The translations under genes were made by a program, and so were the position numbers. A stretch of 32,935 nt of DNA from Atopobiaceae bacterium. GTDB lineage: Bacteria; Actinomycetota; Coriobacteriia; Coriobacteriales; Atopobiaceae. The stretch is from the NCBI GenBank assembly GCA_017510785.1, contig JAFWMH010000079.1:1-32935 (forward strand). Reading direction: 5' to 3'. The notes beneath the pieces are model-generated. The model was not told where the DNA came from, did not search any database, and worked only from the letters and a program-made list of their open reading frames with translations. The number at the start of each line of letters is the position of its first letter. Position 1 is the first letter of the stretch. Positions 22,779 through 31,575 of the stretch are shown piece after piece.

Positions 22779-24476
22779 CTACGCCGTGTATGCACCACTG
22801 AACTTCACGTATGCGGTTTCGTCCAAACCGCTCTGCACGCGCGACAAGGCGGCCTTCGCCTCGTCCTCGCTCTCATACACACCAATGGTCACCACATACC
22901 ACGGCTCATCGTTGAGGTTATCCCACATGGTGGTATTCGTCATATAGGCATCGTATCCTTGCGACCTTACCTCGCGCACGTATTCCACGCACTCGTCGTA
23001 TTCCTTCGAAGCGAGCGTCCATATACCCCAATATTCAGAGTCGCGATTAAGCCACTCGTTACTCCGCGTGATCGACGACGCACTTCGATGCGGCTCGGGT
23101 TCCGGCTCGGGCTCTGGCTCGGGTCGTGCTTCCGCATTCTTGCTCGCCTGCCCGCTCGACTGCGCGTCCGCACGCGAATTCGAGAAGGAGGCATCGTCGT
23201 CCGCAAGCCAATCGCCATTCGTAGGCTCTTCCTCAGTTGCATCCTCAACGGACGCCGACACGCTAGCGCGGCTCGAATCCCCCGACGCAGTAATGCCCTT
23301 TTGTTCCTCGCGGTTTTCAGGTCCATAAAGCATGAATAGGTACGTCGAAAGCCCTCCCACAAGCAGGGCAAGCACGACAACGGCGAACACCAATGGGCCA
23401 CCATGTGGTTGCCTAGGACTACTGGTGGTTTTATCTGCACCAAATTGCACATCGGGCTTCGCCACAGTGCGGCTTCCATTAGCATCATCAGGGTGTTGGC
23501 GCCAGTCTTCATTCGAACCAACGATTACGGTATCGCCACCACGCGACGGGTGCCCCACGCCATCGAACCGCGTCGTATCATTTGCATAGGCATCGGCACG
23601 TTCCGCGACGGTTTCCCCCACCATGTTTTCCGAATCAACCGTCCGCCGCTCCCTTACCGTTCTTGTATCGGTCCATGGCCTGTTAACCGCACCTGCACCG
23701 CCGCCAGCCGGACCAACGCCGTCAGCTGGTCCCACGCCGTTTCCGGCCGGACCAACGCCGTCAGCCTGTCCCGCGCCAACAGCCGGACCAACGCCGTCAG
23801 CCTGTCCCGCGCCACCGGCCGGACCAACGCCGTCAGCTGGTCCCACGCCGGCAAAGCACTGCGACCTCAACAGTCCCGAAAATATTCCGTCTGCCACCAA
23901 CCACGATGTGCTCTTGTCGTTTTTGCGACTCACCAGCACCTGATACGTAACCACACGCGCCTGATCCAACCTACTCGCATCGCGCGACCTTGCCGCCTCT
24001 GCAAAATGTCCCAACACTTCTCGATCGCAATGATGCGTAAGAAGCTCCACTTCGTCGGGAAGTCCCTCACTCCCGTAGCTGTCCAAAAGAATTCCCAGAA
24101 ACCTGCTCGGATCGTCAAGTATGCCGATTCCGCACTTGTCTACCATGCCTTGCACCTCGGCAGCGAAGGGAACCTGACCGCTGTGCGGACCGTCCACGCT
24201 TGTTATGTAGGTACCACTTGAACCTTCGCCCGGTTCGCCGTGGTACAGCTTGCCGTAGCCTGACCCGCCGTTTCGCGATGGGCAGTAGCTCGGTTCGCCG
24301 TCGCCAGGCCTTTCGTATCCGTACCACGCGTCACCCGGTTCGCCGTCGCCAGGCCATCCACCGCTCGGTTCGCCGTCACCCGGCCACCCATTACCCAGAT
24401 CGCCGACGCCAGAGCTGCCGTAACCGCCCCACCAGTTACCCAGATCGCCGTTGTTAAGCTCGTTACCACCCCGCAC
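22779..24476 (-). CDS. Membrane-anchored SPOR-domain protein with low-complexity repeats
   Basis: About 565 residues. The N-terminal 85 residues are Gly/Trp/Pro repeats of the type GDGEPGDAW. A globular domain (about 90-212) has FLGILLDSYG and ELLTHHCDREVLGHFAEAA and resembles an unnamed domain seen with such repeats in related bacteria. Then come 12-residue VGPADG-type repeats, a transmembrane helix (about 359-385), an EPEPEP stretch (about 455-465) and a C-terminal SPOR domain (about 481-562, starting EYWGIWTLAS). SPOR binds denuded glycan strands at septa, suggesting a cell-wall or division role. The start was placed at GTG 24476 because GGGAGG stands 5-9 bp upstream and the only good -10 (24544-24539) leaves the longer ATG (24536) at or before the transcription start. 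Confidence 0.7.
   Translation of the reverse strand: MRGGNELNNGDLGNWWGGYGSSGVGDLGNGWPGDGEPSGGWPGDGEPGDAWYGYERPGDGEPSYCPSRNGGSGYGKLYHGEPGEGSSGTYITSVDGPHSGQVPFAAEVQGMVDKCGIGILDDPSRFLGILLDSYGSEGLPDEVELLTHHCDREVLGHFAEAARSRDASRLDQARVVTYQVLVSRKNDKSTSWLVADGIFSGLLRSQCFAGVGPADGVGPAGGAGQADGVGPAVGAGQADGVGPAGNGVGPADGVGPAGGGAGAVNRPWTDTRTVRERRTVDSENMVGETVAERADAYANDTTRFDGVGHPSRGGDTVIVGSNEDWRQHPDDANGSRTVAKPDVQFGADKTTSSPRQPHGGPLVFAVVVLALLVGGLSTYLFMLYGPENREEQKGITASGDSSRASVSASVEDATEEEPTNGDWLADDDASFSNSRADAQSSGQASKNAEARPEPEPEPEPEPHRSASSITRSNEWLNRDSEYWGIWTLASKEYDECVEYVREVRSQGYDAYMTNTTMWDNLNDEPWYVVTIGVYESEDEAKAALSRVQSGLDETAYVKFSGAYTA
23703..23857 (-). repeat. In-gene tandem 36-39-bp repeats encoding VGPADG blocks
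   Basis: Repeats begin CGGACCAACGCCGTCAGC on the plus strand; one copy is 39 bp and others 36 bp. They encode VGPADG or GQADG type 12-residue blocks between the globular domain and the membrane helix. Copy number likely varies between strains through slippage. Confidence 0.75.
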
Positions 24477-24538
24477 AGAACCCACCTCCCGTGACGCCGC
24501 ATTCGACTCGCACGGCCTGACGCCTCTACCACGCATCG

Positions 24539-24567
24539 ATTATACCTTTGGGCTCGCCGCCTGTAGA
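24539..24567 (-). promoter_or_regulatory. Promoter of the SPOR-domain gene
   Basis: On the minus strand TATAAT occupies 24544-24539, with TCTACA (24567-24562) 17 bp upstream. Transcription would begin near 24531, downstream of the ATG at 24536, supporting the GTG start at 24476. Confidence 0.45.
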
Positions 24568-24691
24568 AGTATCTTAAAGGATTCAGATTGCCTAGACCTA
24601 CAAACCTCGTCGGAGGACCGTTTCCCACGGTTCCCCAAGGTTTGTCGGATTGAACGCAGCCAGAATCCTGCAAAGCTCGCGAAAACGCGAC

Positions 24692-25182
24692 ATATGCTCC
24701 CCAAGGTGCTTCATAACCGCAGATGTACGCCAGTCGTGACGGCCAGCGCCTCGGCGCCAGGCGGAGTCGCGACCCCGCCGCGGGCGGGCAGCCGTCGGGA
24801 CCGAGTCGAGGGATAATCCTGGCGAAAACGCAACCTGTGCAAATGGGCCGCTTGGGAGCAGGGGCCGTGGGCAAAGTGGCCCAAACGACACCCATTGTTC
24901 GTAATGGGTGCCAAAAGTGCCATATAGCAGCAAAAAACGCGGCAAATGTGGCCCAAACGACACCCATTACTGAAGATGGGTGCCAAAAGTGCCATATGGC
25001 AGCAAAAAACGCTGCAAATGTGGCCCAAACGACACACATTCGTTGCACAGGTCGATATTCCGTACGACTCCATCGGGGCGTCCCCGAGGCGGAGTCGCCA
25101 TCGACCCTCGCGGCGGGTGGGCCGGGGTTGGGGTCGAGCGTCTGGCGATCGGCTGAGCATTATGAAGCATCTTGGGGGCATA
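24692..25182. repeat. 491-bp MITE-like composite element with inverted ends
   Basis: A 25-bp end, ATATGCTCCCCAAGGTGC and TTCATAA (24692-24716), is matched in inverted form at 25160-25182 (TTATGAAGCATCTTGGGG). Between lie AGGCGGAGTCG blocks near both ends, two copies of a GGCCCAAACGACACCCATT unit (about 24896-24935 and 24951-24995) and a TTGCACAGG core at 25043. Its left part matches the region at 120-512 read on the minus strand. No gene is inside. Confidence 0.6.
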
Positions 25183-25417
25183 ACGCGAAATATGCTCCCC
25201 AAGATAAACCATGGTGTGCGGTCATTCCCAGGCGCTCGACCCGACCCTCGTCCGGCCACAGCGGTCTCAATAGCGGTGAGCCCGCCTCTGGGAGTTCCGC
25301 AACGAAATCGTGCGGGATTTGCCCCAAGGCGCCTCGTGGCCGCGGAATTGGCCGCCTATGGGACGCCGTGAGGTCGGGTCCGGCCCAGCGGCTGCGCCCG
25401 GGTGAGTCGCCCATCCC

Positions 25418-25578
25418 AAGTGTGCGTTCCACCACCCACCGAAGCAATTTGATGAGAAAAGCGGTGCAGGTAGACGGCCACCGCGCAAAGGCGATTCGGT
25501 AGCATGCCGCTGAAAGCCACCTAAAAGTGTGCATTTGGACGACCCTCGAAAATGTCTTATCAAAGAAAGCGCACGTAG
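25418..25578 (+). repeat. Pair of diverged 55-bp direct repeats
   Basis: 25418-25473 (starts AAGTGTGCGTTCC) and 25525-25578 (starts AAGTGTGCATTTG) align along their whole length, with GAA, ATnAnA and GTAG positions conserved. No gene is supported; it lies in the 2-kb gene-free region. Confidence 0.45.
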
Positions 25579-25720
25579 GCGCCCATATGCACAAAAGTTG
25601 TACGGCAGAATGCGCACTCGCGGCTCGCCCCCGGTGTTGGCGGCTAGGGCGGAGTGGCGTAGGTTGGGCGGACCGGACCTGTGCCTGCGCGATGCAGTCA
25701 AGGCGGGACGATACTGGCCT

Positions 25721-25776
25721 AGGCGGGGCGGTTCGGGCGAGGCGGCAGAGGCGGGGCGGTTCGGGCGAGGCGGCAG
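25721..25776 (+). repeat. Two identical 28-bp GC-rich units
   Basis: AGGCGGGGCGGTTCGGGC starts both units (25721-25748 and 25749-25776) in a GC-rich tract (25640-25860) built from GGCGGG and GGCGAG words. The frames here have biased composition and no gene is supported. Confidence 0.7.
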
Positions 25777-25875
25777 AGGCGGGACGGAACAGATTGGGCA
25801 GTGCGGGCAAGGCGCGGCAAGGCGGGCCTGGGTCCGGACAAGGCGGGCCGCCGCGAGGACCGGGAGAAAAAAATC

Positions 25876-26281
25876 CGGTCGAAAACGCGACTTGTGCAAC
25901 TGAAAGATTTGCACAGGTCGATATTCCGACAGATTGCGCCCCGGATAGTGCGCCGCGGGGGGCGTGGGAGGGAAAATCCGGTCGAAAATGCGACTTGTTC
26001 AACTGAAAGCGTTGCACAGGTCGATATTACGACAGATTGTGCTCCCGCGATTTGCACAGGTCGATATTCCGACAGACTTTTTCCCCGGGGACGTCGCTGA
26101 GGCCCCTTTTTCGTCGGATTAGACCCCCGTGATTTGCACAGGTCGACATTCCGACAGTTTTTTTGGCCCGAGGGCGTCTCACAGGCCCGCTTTCCCACGG
26201 GTTCCACCCCTGCGACTTGCACAGGTCGATATTCCTACAGATTCCGTCGCGACGACTTGCGCAGGTCGACATTCCGACAGA
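25876..26281 (+). repeat. Second array of the TTGCACAGGTCGA repeat
   Basis: Cores at 25909-25933, 26012-26036, 26052-26076, 26134-26158, 26217-26241 and 26257-26281. The first two again have inverted partners (25876-25899 and 25979-26002), giving stem-loops like those at 727-887. Here the middle reads ATATT or ACATT instead of ATTTT. Segments between cores also recur (GTCGGA and GCCCG words), so the unit is larger than the core. Confidence 0.75.
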
Positions 26282-26450
26282 CAGGCTCCCGTCCTGTCAC
26301 CCTCCGCCCTGGCCCATTTGTGCCTCATGCCCCCCATCGCGCCCCCGTCCCCGTCTCTTGTTTTGCGACACTAGGAAGTGAGCCACCTTGCCGGAAAAGT
26401 GAGCCACGAGTCGCGCGTCGGAGGGGCGCGCGGCACCGATCGAGCTTCGA

Positions 26451-26528
26451 TAATGAGGCATCTTGGGGAGCATTTCCTTCAAACCTCGGGAGCGGCCCGA
26501 TTTCGGCGTTCTCGCGAGGTTTGTAAGG
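26451..26528 (+). repeat. Element end motif followed by a hairpin
   Basis: TAATGAGGCATCTTGGGG (from 26451) is the fourth copy of the composite element end. CCTTCAAACCTC (26476-26487) can pair with GAGGTTTGTAAGG (26516-26528) with one bulge. A similar CAAACCT/AGGTTTG pair lies near the opposite-orientation copy at 24600-24645. Confidence 0.5.
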
Positions 26529-26664
26529 CAGGGCGCCCCCAGCCGACCTCGCCACACGCCACACGCAACAGCATGTGGACACCATGTGAATGCGTCCATC
26601 TTCATGAGACAAGCTCTCAAGAAGTACGTATTACCTGCAAGCACAAAACGACAAACAACGAAAC

Positions 26665-26694
26665 TTGCTTGCGCTTCTTTAGATGCGCTACGAT
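26665..26694 (+). promoter_or_regulatory. Possible promoter of the HAD-IB gene
   Basis: TTGCTT (26665-26670) and TACGAT (26689-26694) are 18 bp apart, 53 bp before ATG 26748. The hybrid kinase gene has a similar TACGAT 30 bp upstream of its start. Confidence 0.4.
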
Positions 26695-26747
26695 TATTTT
26701 GATTCCTCAAGACGCCAATACGAGACGCCAAGACAGGAGCAGCTTCG

Positions 26748-27380
26748 ATGAACGTATACGACTTCGATGGCACCATTTACCCGTCAAACTGCACAATGGA
26801 ATTCGCCATCTGGTGCTCGAACCGCCATCCCAAGCTCTGGCTCACATATGCGCCCCGTGCCGTGAAGCACCTGATACTGTGGAAGCTCGGAAAGATCCCA
26901 GGCTACCTTATGCTGCGCAGACTGTACAGCTTCCTTATGGAAGTCGATGACTTCGACGAGCAAATCGAACGCTTTTGGGATAAAAACGAGCACAGGATAT
27001 CGTCTTGGTACCTTGAGCAAAAACAGCCGGACGATCTTATTATTAGCGCGTCGCCCGCCTGCATCGTGGAGCCCATCGCACACAGGCTTGGCGTAAACTA
27101 CGTTGCCACCGATTACGATCGCGAGTATGGGGCCCTCCTCAACAACCTCATGTATGCCCAAGCAAAGTCGCTCTACATAATCGATCACGGTTTTCCGGTG
27201 ATTGATCACTTCTACTCCGACTCGCTTTCGGATACGCCACTTGCCGTTTGCGCGGAACAGGCGCACTTCGTCACCAATCGGGCGCGCAAGGTAAACGATT
27301 GGCCGAAGCTCGACGATGCCACGTGGAAGAAGGTCGAAAAGGAAATCGACACCGGCTGGCCAGTATATTTCGACGATTGA
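26748..27380 (+). CDS. HAD-IB family hydrolase
   Basis: 210 residues. The first motif is YDFDGTIYPSNC, with the DxDGT nucleophile and acid/base aspartates. A helical cap follows (about 30-90), then ISASPACIVEPIA (motif II serine) and LGVNYVATDYD, with a late acidic region FYSDSLSDTPL for metal binding. The layout matches HAD-IB phosphatases of the SerB/YfhB type that act on phosphoserine-like or phospholipid phosphates. RBS AGGAG lies 8 bp upstream of the ATG. It stands alone between the repeat region and the hybrid kinase. Substrate not deducible. Confidence 0.85.
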   Translation: MNVYDFDGTIYPSNCTMEFAIWCSNRHPKLWLTYAPRAVKHLILWKLGKIPGYLMLRRLYSFLMEVDDFDEQIERFWDKNEHRISSWYLEQKQPDDLIISASPACIVEPIAHRLGVNYVATDYDREYGALLNNLMYAQAKSLYIIDHGFPVIDHFYSDSLSDTPLAVCAEQAHFVTNRARKVNDWPKLDDATWKKVEKEIDTGWPVYFDD

Positions 27381-27417
27381 TAATTGCGACGTCGTCGTAT
27401 AAGTGTGCGTCATTGCG

Positions 27418-27510
27418 CGACAAGCGACCCGACCCTTCTCACATCCCAGGTCTGTGCCATTGTTCGACATGCGACCCGGCCCTTGTCACATCCCAACAAG
27501 GAGCCGGGTC
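27418..27510 (+). repeat. 31-bp direct repeats and a long hairpin before the hybrid kinase
   Basis: CGACAAGCGACCCGACCC (27418) and CGACATGCGACCCGGCCC (27465) begin two 31-bp direct repeats ending TCACATCCCA. The second forms the left side of a hairpin: GACCCGGC, a base, CTTGT (27473-27486), nine-base loop, ACAAG, two bases, GCCGGGTC (27496-27510). No U-run follows, so a regulatory structure is as likely as a terminator. Confidence 0.55.
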
Positions 27511-27657
27511 ACTTGTCACGCCCCGCCCAACACACGCCCCCGCCCGACACGCCAGCCCAGGCAACCCGCCGCAATTGCGACTTTTGCGCCATAGGCTCTG
27601 GCAAGAATCCCGCGCAAACACTACGATATTGTTCAGGCCTATGCGAAGGGACACTTC

Positions 27658-29829
27658 ATGGACCACACCACCGAGTCGCACACCACGGAATCAAGCGAGC
27701 ATGCCGCTCTTTACGCGCAGCTCCAAAACGAGGCGGCATCGCTAGACACGATTCACGAGATGCTCGGTTCCGGCAGATGGAGCATGAGCTTCGACGAATC
27801 TGGCACCATGACCCACGTCAACTGGAGCGACGAGTTTCGTCGAATGCTGGGCTACCACAACACAACGGACTTCCCCGACGTGCTGGAATCATGGTCCAAC
27901 CTACTGCACCCGAACGACAAAGAACGCGTTCTTAAGGAGTTCAACGAAACAATTGCCGACTACTCCGGCAAAAAGACCTACGACGTGGAATACCAGTTGC
28001 TCACGAAGAACAGGGGTTACCGCTGGTACCGTGCCGTGGGAAAGCCCACGCGCCGGCCAGATGGCTCACCCATCACCTATGTGGGCGTGTTTTTAGACAT
28101 CACCAACCAAAAGGACATGCTGAGCAGACTCGCGCAGCAGCAAGAGTCATTGAACGCGGCTCTGCAGGAGGCAAACCTAGCCAACAAGGCCAAGACGGCA
28201 TTCCTTTCCAACATGAGCCACGAAATTCGAACCCCAATGAACGCCATCATCGGACTAAACAGCATCGCCCTAAACGACCCGACGATTTCGGAACAAACGC
28301 GTGAGTACCTCGAAAGAATTGGTATATCCGCCCACCATTTGCTAGGTATTATCAACGACATACTGGACATGAGCCGCATTGAGTCCGGGCGCATGATAAT
28401 AAAGAGCGAAGAGTTCTCCTTCGCGAAGATGCTCGAGCAGATAAACACAATAGTCAACGGCCAGTGCAACAACAAGGGGCTGAAATACGACTGCCGTACC
28501 GTCGGGCAAATCGATGACTATTACATTGGTGACGACGTGAAGCTTCGCCAAGTGCTTATAAACATCCTCGGCAATGCGGTTAAGTTCACACCGGAGGGCG
28601 GCACGGTAAGCTTCACCATTGAGGACGTGAAGAGGCTGAACCGCCAAGCTACGCTTCGCTTTACCATTCGCGATACCGGGATTGGCATAAGCAAAGAATT
28701 CCTGCCGCTCATCTTCGATGCATTCAGTCAGGAGGACTCCTCCTCCACCAGCATATTCGGCAGCACGGGGTTGGGCATGCCCATCACTAAGAGCATCGTC
28801 GAGCTTATGAACGGGCAAATTGAGGTGGAAAGCGAAAAGGGCGTAGGGACGACGTTTACCGTAACCATAACCCTAGCTCAAGCCAATCGCAGGACGAGCG
28901 GCACGGAGGAATTCGAGCTACGCCCGCATGAGATGAGCGTGTTGGTTATTGATGACGATCCCGTTGCGTGCGAACATGCGGCGCTTGTGTTGAGCAAAAT
29001 GGGAATCACCTGCGAAACCGTTCTAACGGGTGAAGAGGCATTGAAGTTGGTAAGGATTCGCCATGCCCGCCGGGAAGACTTTAGCCTCATACTCGTGGAC
29101 TGGAAGATGCCAGAAATGGATGGGGTGGAAACGACCAGACAGATTCGCTCGATTGTGGGCAACAACACACCCATCATTATTCTTACGTCCTACAGCTGGG
29201 AAGACATCGAGGGAGAGGCACGCGAGGCAGGTGTCGATACCTTTGCGTCCAAGCCTCTGTTCGCCGGTACGGTTTTGGACGAGTTCCGCGCCGCATTCCG
29301 CAAGAAGAACTCCGAACCGGCTCGGCCTACGGTCGACCTGAAGGGCCGTCGCGTACTACTTGCCGAAGACGTAGCCATTAACGCGGAAATCATTACGATG
29401 GTACTCGCTATGCGAGAAATGAACGTAGAGCACGCAGAGAATGGCAAAGTCGCCGTGGCGATGTACCAAGAACACGAGCCGGGCTATTACAACGCCGTGC
29501 TTATGGACATGCGCATGCCCGAGATGGACGGCTTGGAAGCAACGCGGCTTATTCGAGCCTCAAACAAGACGGACGCCAAGACTATTCCGATTATTGCACT
29601 TACTGCCAACGCGTTCGACGAGGACGTGCAACGCAGCATGCAGGCCGGGCTGAACGCCCATCTCTCGAAGCCCGTCGAGCCCGACCTGCTGTTCCAAACC
29701 TTGGAGGAGCTACTGGCGGAAGCGTATTCGAACACCACGCCGGACATCAGGGTTGCCTCTGCCGACCAGATGAAAGGTGCTCGACCAACGCGAAACCGAC
29801 GGACGAGAGGCTTATCCTTGAGAGGATAG
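27658..29829 (+). CDS. Hybrid histidine kinase (PAS-HisKA-HATPase-REC-REC)
   Basis: 723 residues, no membrane segment. A PAS domain (about 35-155, PAS_3 type, ending GVFLDITNQKD) is followed by a coiled linker and HisKA, FLSNMSHEIRTPMN (H188). HATPase has LINILGNAVKF, DTGIGIS and GSTGLGMPI. Two receivers follow: D481 in LVDWKMPEMDG, with K532, and D617 in LMDMRMPEMDG, with K671. The first receiver has a glutamate-poor start, VLVIDDDP, and the second LLAEDVAIN. The C-terminal tail (about 695-723) is basic and irregular and may have been altered by the neighbouring symporter scrap. RBS AAGGGA stands before ATG 27658. Likely a cytoplasmic phosphorelay kinase; the output partner is not adjacent. 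Confidence 0.9.
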   Translation: MDHTTESHTTESSEHAALYAQLQNEAASLDTIHEMLGSGRWSMSFDESGTMTHVNWSDEFRRMLGYHNTTDFPDVLESWSNLLHPNDKERVLKEFNETIADYSGKKTYDVEYQLLTKNRGYRWYRAVGKPTRRPDGSPITYVGVFLDITNQKDMLSRLAQQQESLNAALQEANLANKAKTAFLSNMSHEIRTPMNAIIGLNSIALNDPTISEQTREYLERIGISAHHLLGIINDILDMSRIESGRMIIKSEEFSFAKMLEQINTIVNGQCNNKGLKYDCRTVGQIDDYYIGDDVKLRQVLINILGNAVKFTPEGGTVSFTIEDVKRLNRQATLRFTIRDTGIGISKEFLPLIFDAFSQEDSSSTSIFGSTGLGMPITKSIVELMNGQIEVESEKGVGTTFTVTITLAQANRRTSGTEEFELRPHEMSVLVIDDDPVACEHAALVLSKMGITCETVLTGEEALKLVRIRHARREDFSLILVDWKMPEMDGVETTRQIRSIVGNNTPIIILTSYSWEDIEGEAREAGVDTFASKPLFAGTVLDEFRAAFRKKNSEPARPTVDLKGRRVLLAEDVAINAEIITMVLAMREMNVEHAENGKVAVAMYQEHEPGYYNAVLMDMRMPEMDGLEATRLIRASNKTDAKTIPIIALTANAFDEDVQRSMQAGLNAHLSKPVEPDLLFQTLEELLAEAYSNTTPDIRVASADQMKGARPTRNRRTRGLSLRG

Positions 29830-29835
29830 AGGGGC

Positions 29836-30174
29836 ATGGGCACAAAGAAGAGTGAGAAAAGCCAAATCGAGCTTACAAACGCCAGCAGAGAAGGCGTGTC
29901 CTTCGGTTCTACGAGCATCGTGATTCTGTTCGTACTTGTATTCCAGCTTTCCATTGCGACGCCCAAGGTGCCGGGTGGTATCGCTGCTTCCTACACGATC
30001 ATTTTAAGTCAGCTGGGATTGCCACCCGACAGTGTAGGAATCCTCATGGCGGCGAACGTCTTCATCGTAAACATCGAATGCGCTTTTGGCTCGCTAGTCC
30101 GTTTCGCCGCGGAATGCTCGTTTGCGAACTCCATGCACGCCATCGACGAGGAGAAGCTCAGGAGCGCAAGATGA
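29836..30174 (+). pseudogene. C-terminal fragment of a dicarboxylate/amino acid:cation symporter
   Basis: The 112-residue frame has one hydrophobic segment leading to LSIATPKVPGG, then ILSQLGLPPDSVGIL and a final ANVFIVNIECAFGSLVRFAAE. This follows the C-terminal quarter of SDF/DAACS symporters (the PxVPGG and LGLP motifs), which are normally about 400 residues with eight helices. The N-terminal three quarters are missing, and the new first 20 residues are polar and unrelated. It starts 6 bp after the hybrid kinase stop, so a deletion probably joined the two. It cannot transport. Confidence 0.65.
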
Positions 30175-30189
30175 GCTTTGTCATCTACG

Positions 30190-30405
30190 TCAAACATAAG
30201 AAACCTCCACTCGTTTAATTCGTGAGCAGAAATCGTCGGAATCGATGGCAAGCTCTTCGAGCGTGGGGACGAGGTCGATATACTCCTCAATGGCATCGGG
30301 ACTTATCGAGTACTTCGCTTGTACAACAATGTATCCCCGATCCCATGTAGTGACCTCGAGGTATCGCTCCAAAGGCTCGAGCGTAATAGATTTCCGACCC
30401 CGCAC
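30190..30405 (-). CDS. Small conserved protein of unknown function
   Basis: 71 residues reading ITLEPLERYLEVTTWDRGY, then IVVQAKYSISPDAIEEYIDL and VPTLEEL with IDSDDFCSRIKRVEV. The regular beta pattern and the YIVV..KYS..EEYIDLVP wording look like a small conserved family that I recall from Firmicutes and Actinobacteria but cannot name. The start is GTG at 30405 without a convincing ribosome site, so the 5' end may be lost. It converges with the symporter scrap 15 bp away. Function unknown. Confidence 0.6.
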   Translation of the reverse strand: MRGRKSITLEPLERYLEVTTWDRGYIVVQAKYSISPDAIEEYIDLVPTLEELAIDSDDFCSRIKRVEVSYV

Positions 30406-30495
30406 CCTTGCCGAAATGGCCCAAAATCCCCTCTTTTGAAGCTAGCCAATTGAGAGTTCAGAATCCTGGCCCCCTTTCAATGAGGGTGAACGCCC

Positions 30496-31575
30496 CTACT
30501 TGGAAGATGCCGCCTGGTCGATTGCCTTCACGAAGACGTCCGGGTGTTCGACATGAATGTCGTGGCCCGATTTAAGCTCGGTGGTTATGCAGTTCGGGAT
30601 GGTTTCCTGGATACGCGCCGCGTCCTCATCGGTTGTGGCTGCATAAAGCACGCCGTCGTCCCCGTAGTCCGTCGAAGCCTTCACATACACGGTGGGGCAT
30701 TTGATCTGACTCAGCATTGCCGCCTGGTTAATGCCGACCATCCAGCTGCCATCGTAGAACGCGTCGCCGAAACGCGGGTCCCAATCGTCCATGTAGTACA
30801 TGCCGCGTGTCCAATTGCGCGGAACGTAAGCGTTCACCGGATGTTCGCCCGGATGCTGCGCGCAAAACGCGGCGGTCTGGTCGGCGAGCAGCTTTTGCAA
30901 GCCACCGAACAGGCCAAACAGGTAGCTATGCGACGCGTACCATGCTGGATAGGCCGTCACCTCGTCTTGCTGCAAAAACGAATGCGCGACGATGTAGCCG
31001 TCATACCAGGCGAAGGTACCGGCGTTTTCCTGTGCCTCTTCGGGAGTCACGCGGAACAGGGGCGGGTCTTCCAACACGCACGCCTTGACGTGCCCCGTGT
31101 CATGAGCAGCGATATAAGCCGCCAGGATGCCACCCGAAGAATGGCCGGACACCAGGTAATCGCCGCCGATGACCTGACCCGCGAACGAAATCAACGCATC
31201 GCCGTTTGCCGCGCATGTGTACAGCGCCGGTTCGTGCGCCGACTCGCCATGTCCGAAGCAGTCGACGGCGAACACGTGATGGCGCTTTGACAGCTCGGGC
31301 AGCACGCTGGCGTAGTCCTCCCATTCCATGCCCTGGCCGTGAACAAGCATGAGCGCCGGCCCGTTGGCGGGGCCTTCCGCGTAGTTGATGGTCGCCCCGT
31401 TTACCGTCGCCTGCTTTTCCGCGAAGCCCGCTCCGAACGCCTTGGAGATCAGCCGCTCTTCGGCGTGTAGGTTGTTGTCGCAGTAAAGGCCGATGACAAT
31501 GCCTGCCGCCACCAAGACAACGCCCGCGATGACACCAGCAATCTTCAACGCTTTGTGTCCTTGCCCCTTCGTCAT
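30496..31575 (-). CDS. Membrane-anchored alpha/beta hydrolase
   Basis: 359 residues. A signal anchor (about 12-31, ending GLYC) precedes an alpha/beta hydrolase domain: LVHGQGMEWEDYA, then the nucleophile elbow SGHSSGG and an AVDCFGHGES segment. The acid probably lies in the STDYGDDG region, and the histidine in KSGHDIHVEHPD. The catalytic domain would be outside the membrane. RBS GAGGAGGG stands 6-8 bp before ATG 31575, which overlaps the stop of the XRE-AbrB regulator (ATGA). Related hydrolases in this lineage are often controlled by such fused regulators. Substrate unknown. Confidence 0.85.
   Translation of the reverse strand: MTKGQGHKALKIAGVIAGVVLVAAGIVIGLYCDNNLHAEERLISKAFGAGFAEKQATVNGATINYAEGPANGPALMLVHGQGMEWEDYASVLPELSKRHHVFAVDCFGHGESAHEPALYTCAANGDALISFAGQVIGGDYLVSGHSSGGILAAYIAAHDTGHVKACVLEDPPLFRVTPEEAQENAGTFAWYDGYIVAHSFLQQDEVTAYPAWYASHSYLFGLFGGLQKLLADQTAAFCAQHPGEHPVNAYVPRNWTRGMYYMDDWDPRFGDAFYDGSWMVGINQAAMLSQIKCPTVYVKASTDYGDDGVLYAATTDEDAARIQETIPNCITTELKSGHDIHVEHPDVFVKAIDQAASSK

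Noticed and set aside
25400..26200. Several open frames of 120-285 codons in the GC-rich region
   Set aside because: They are produced by GGCGGG-type repeats and hairpin arrays; amino-acid composition is skewed to R, G and P.
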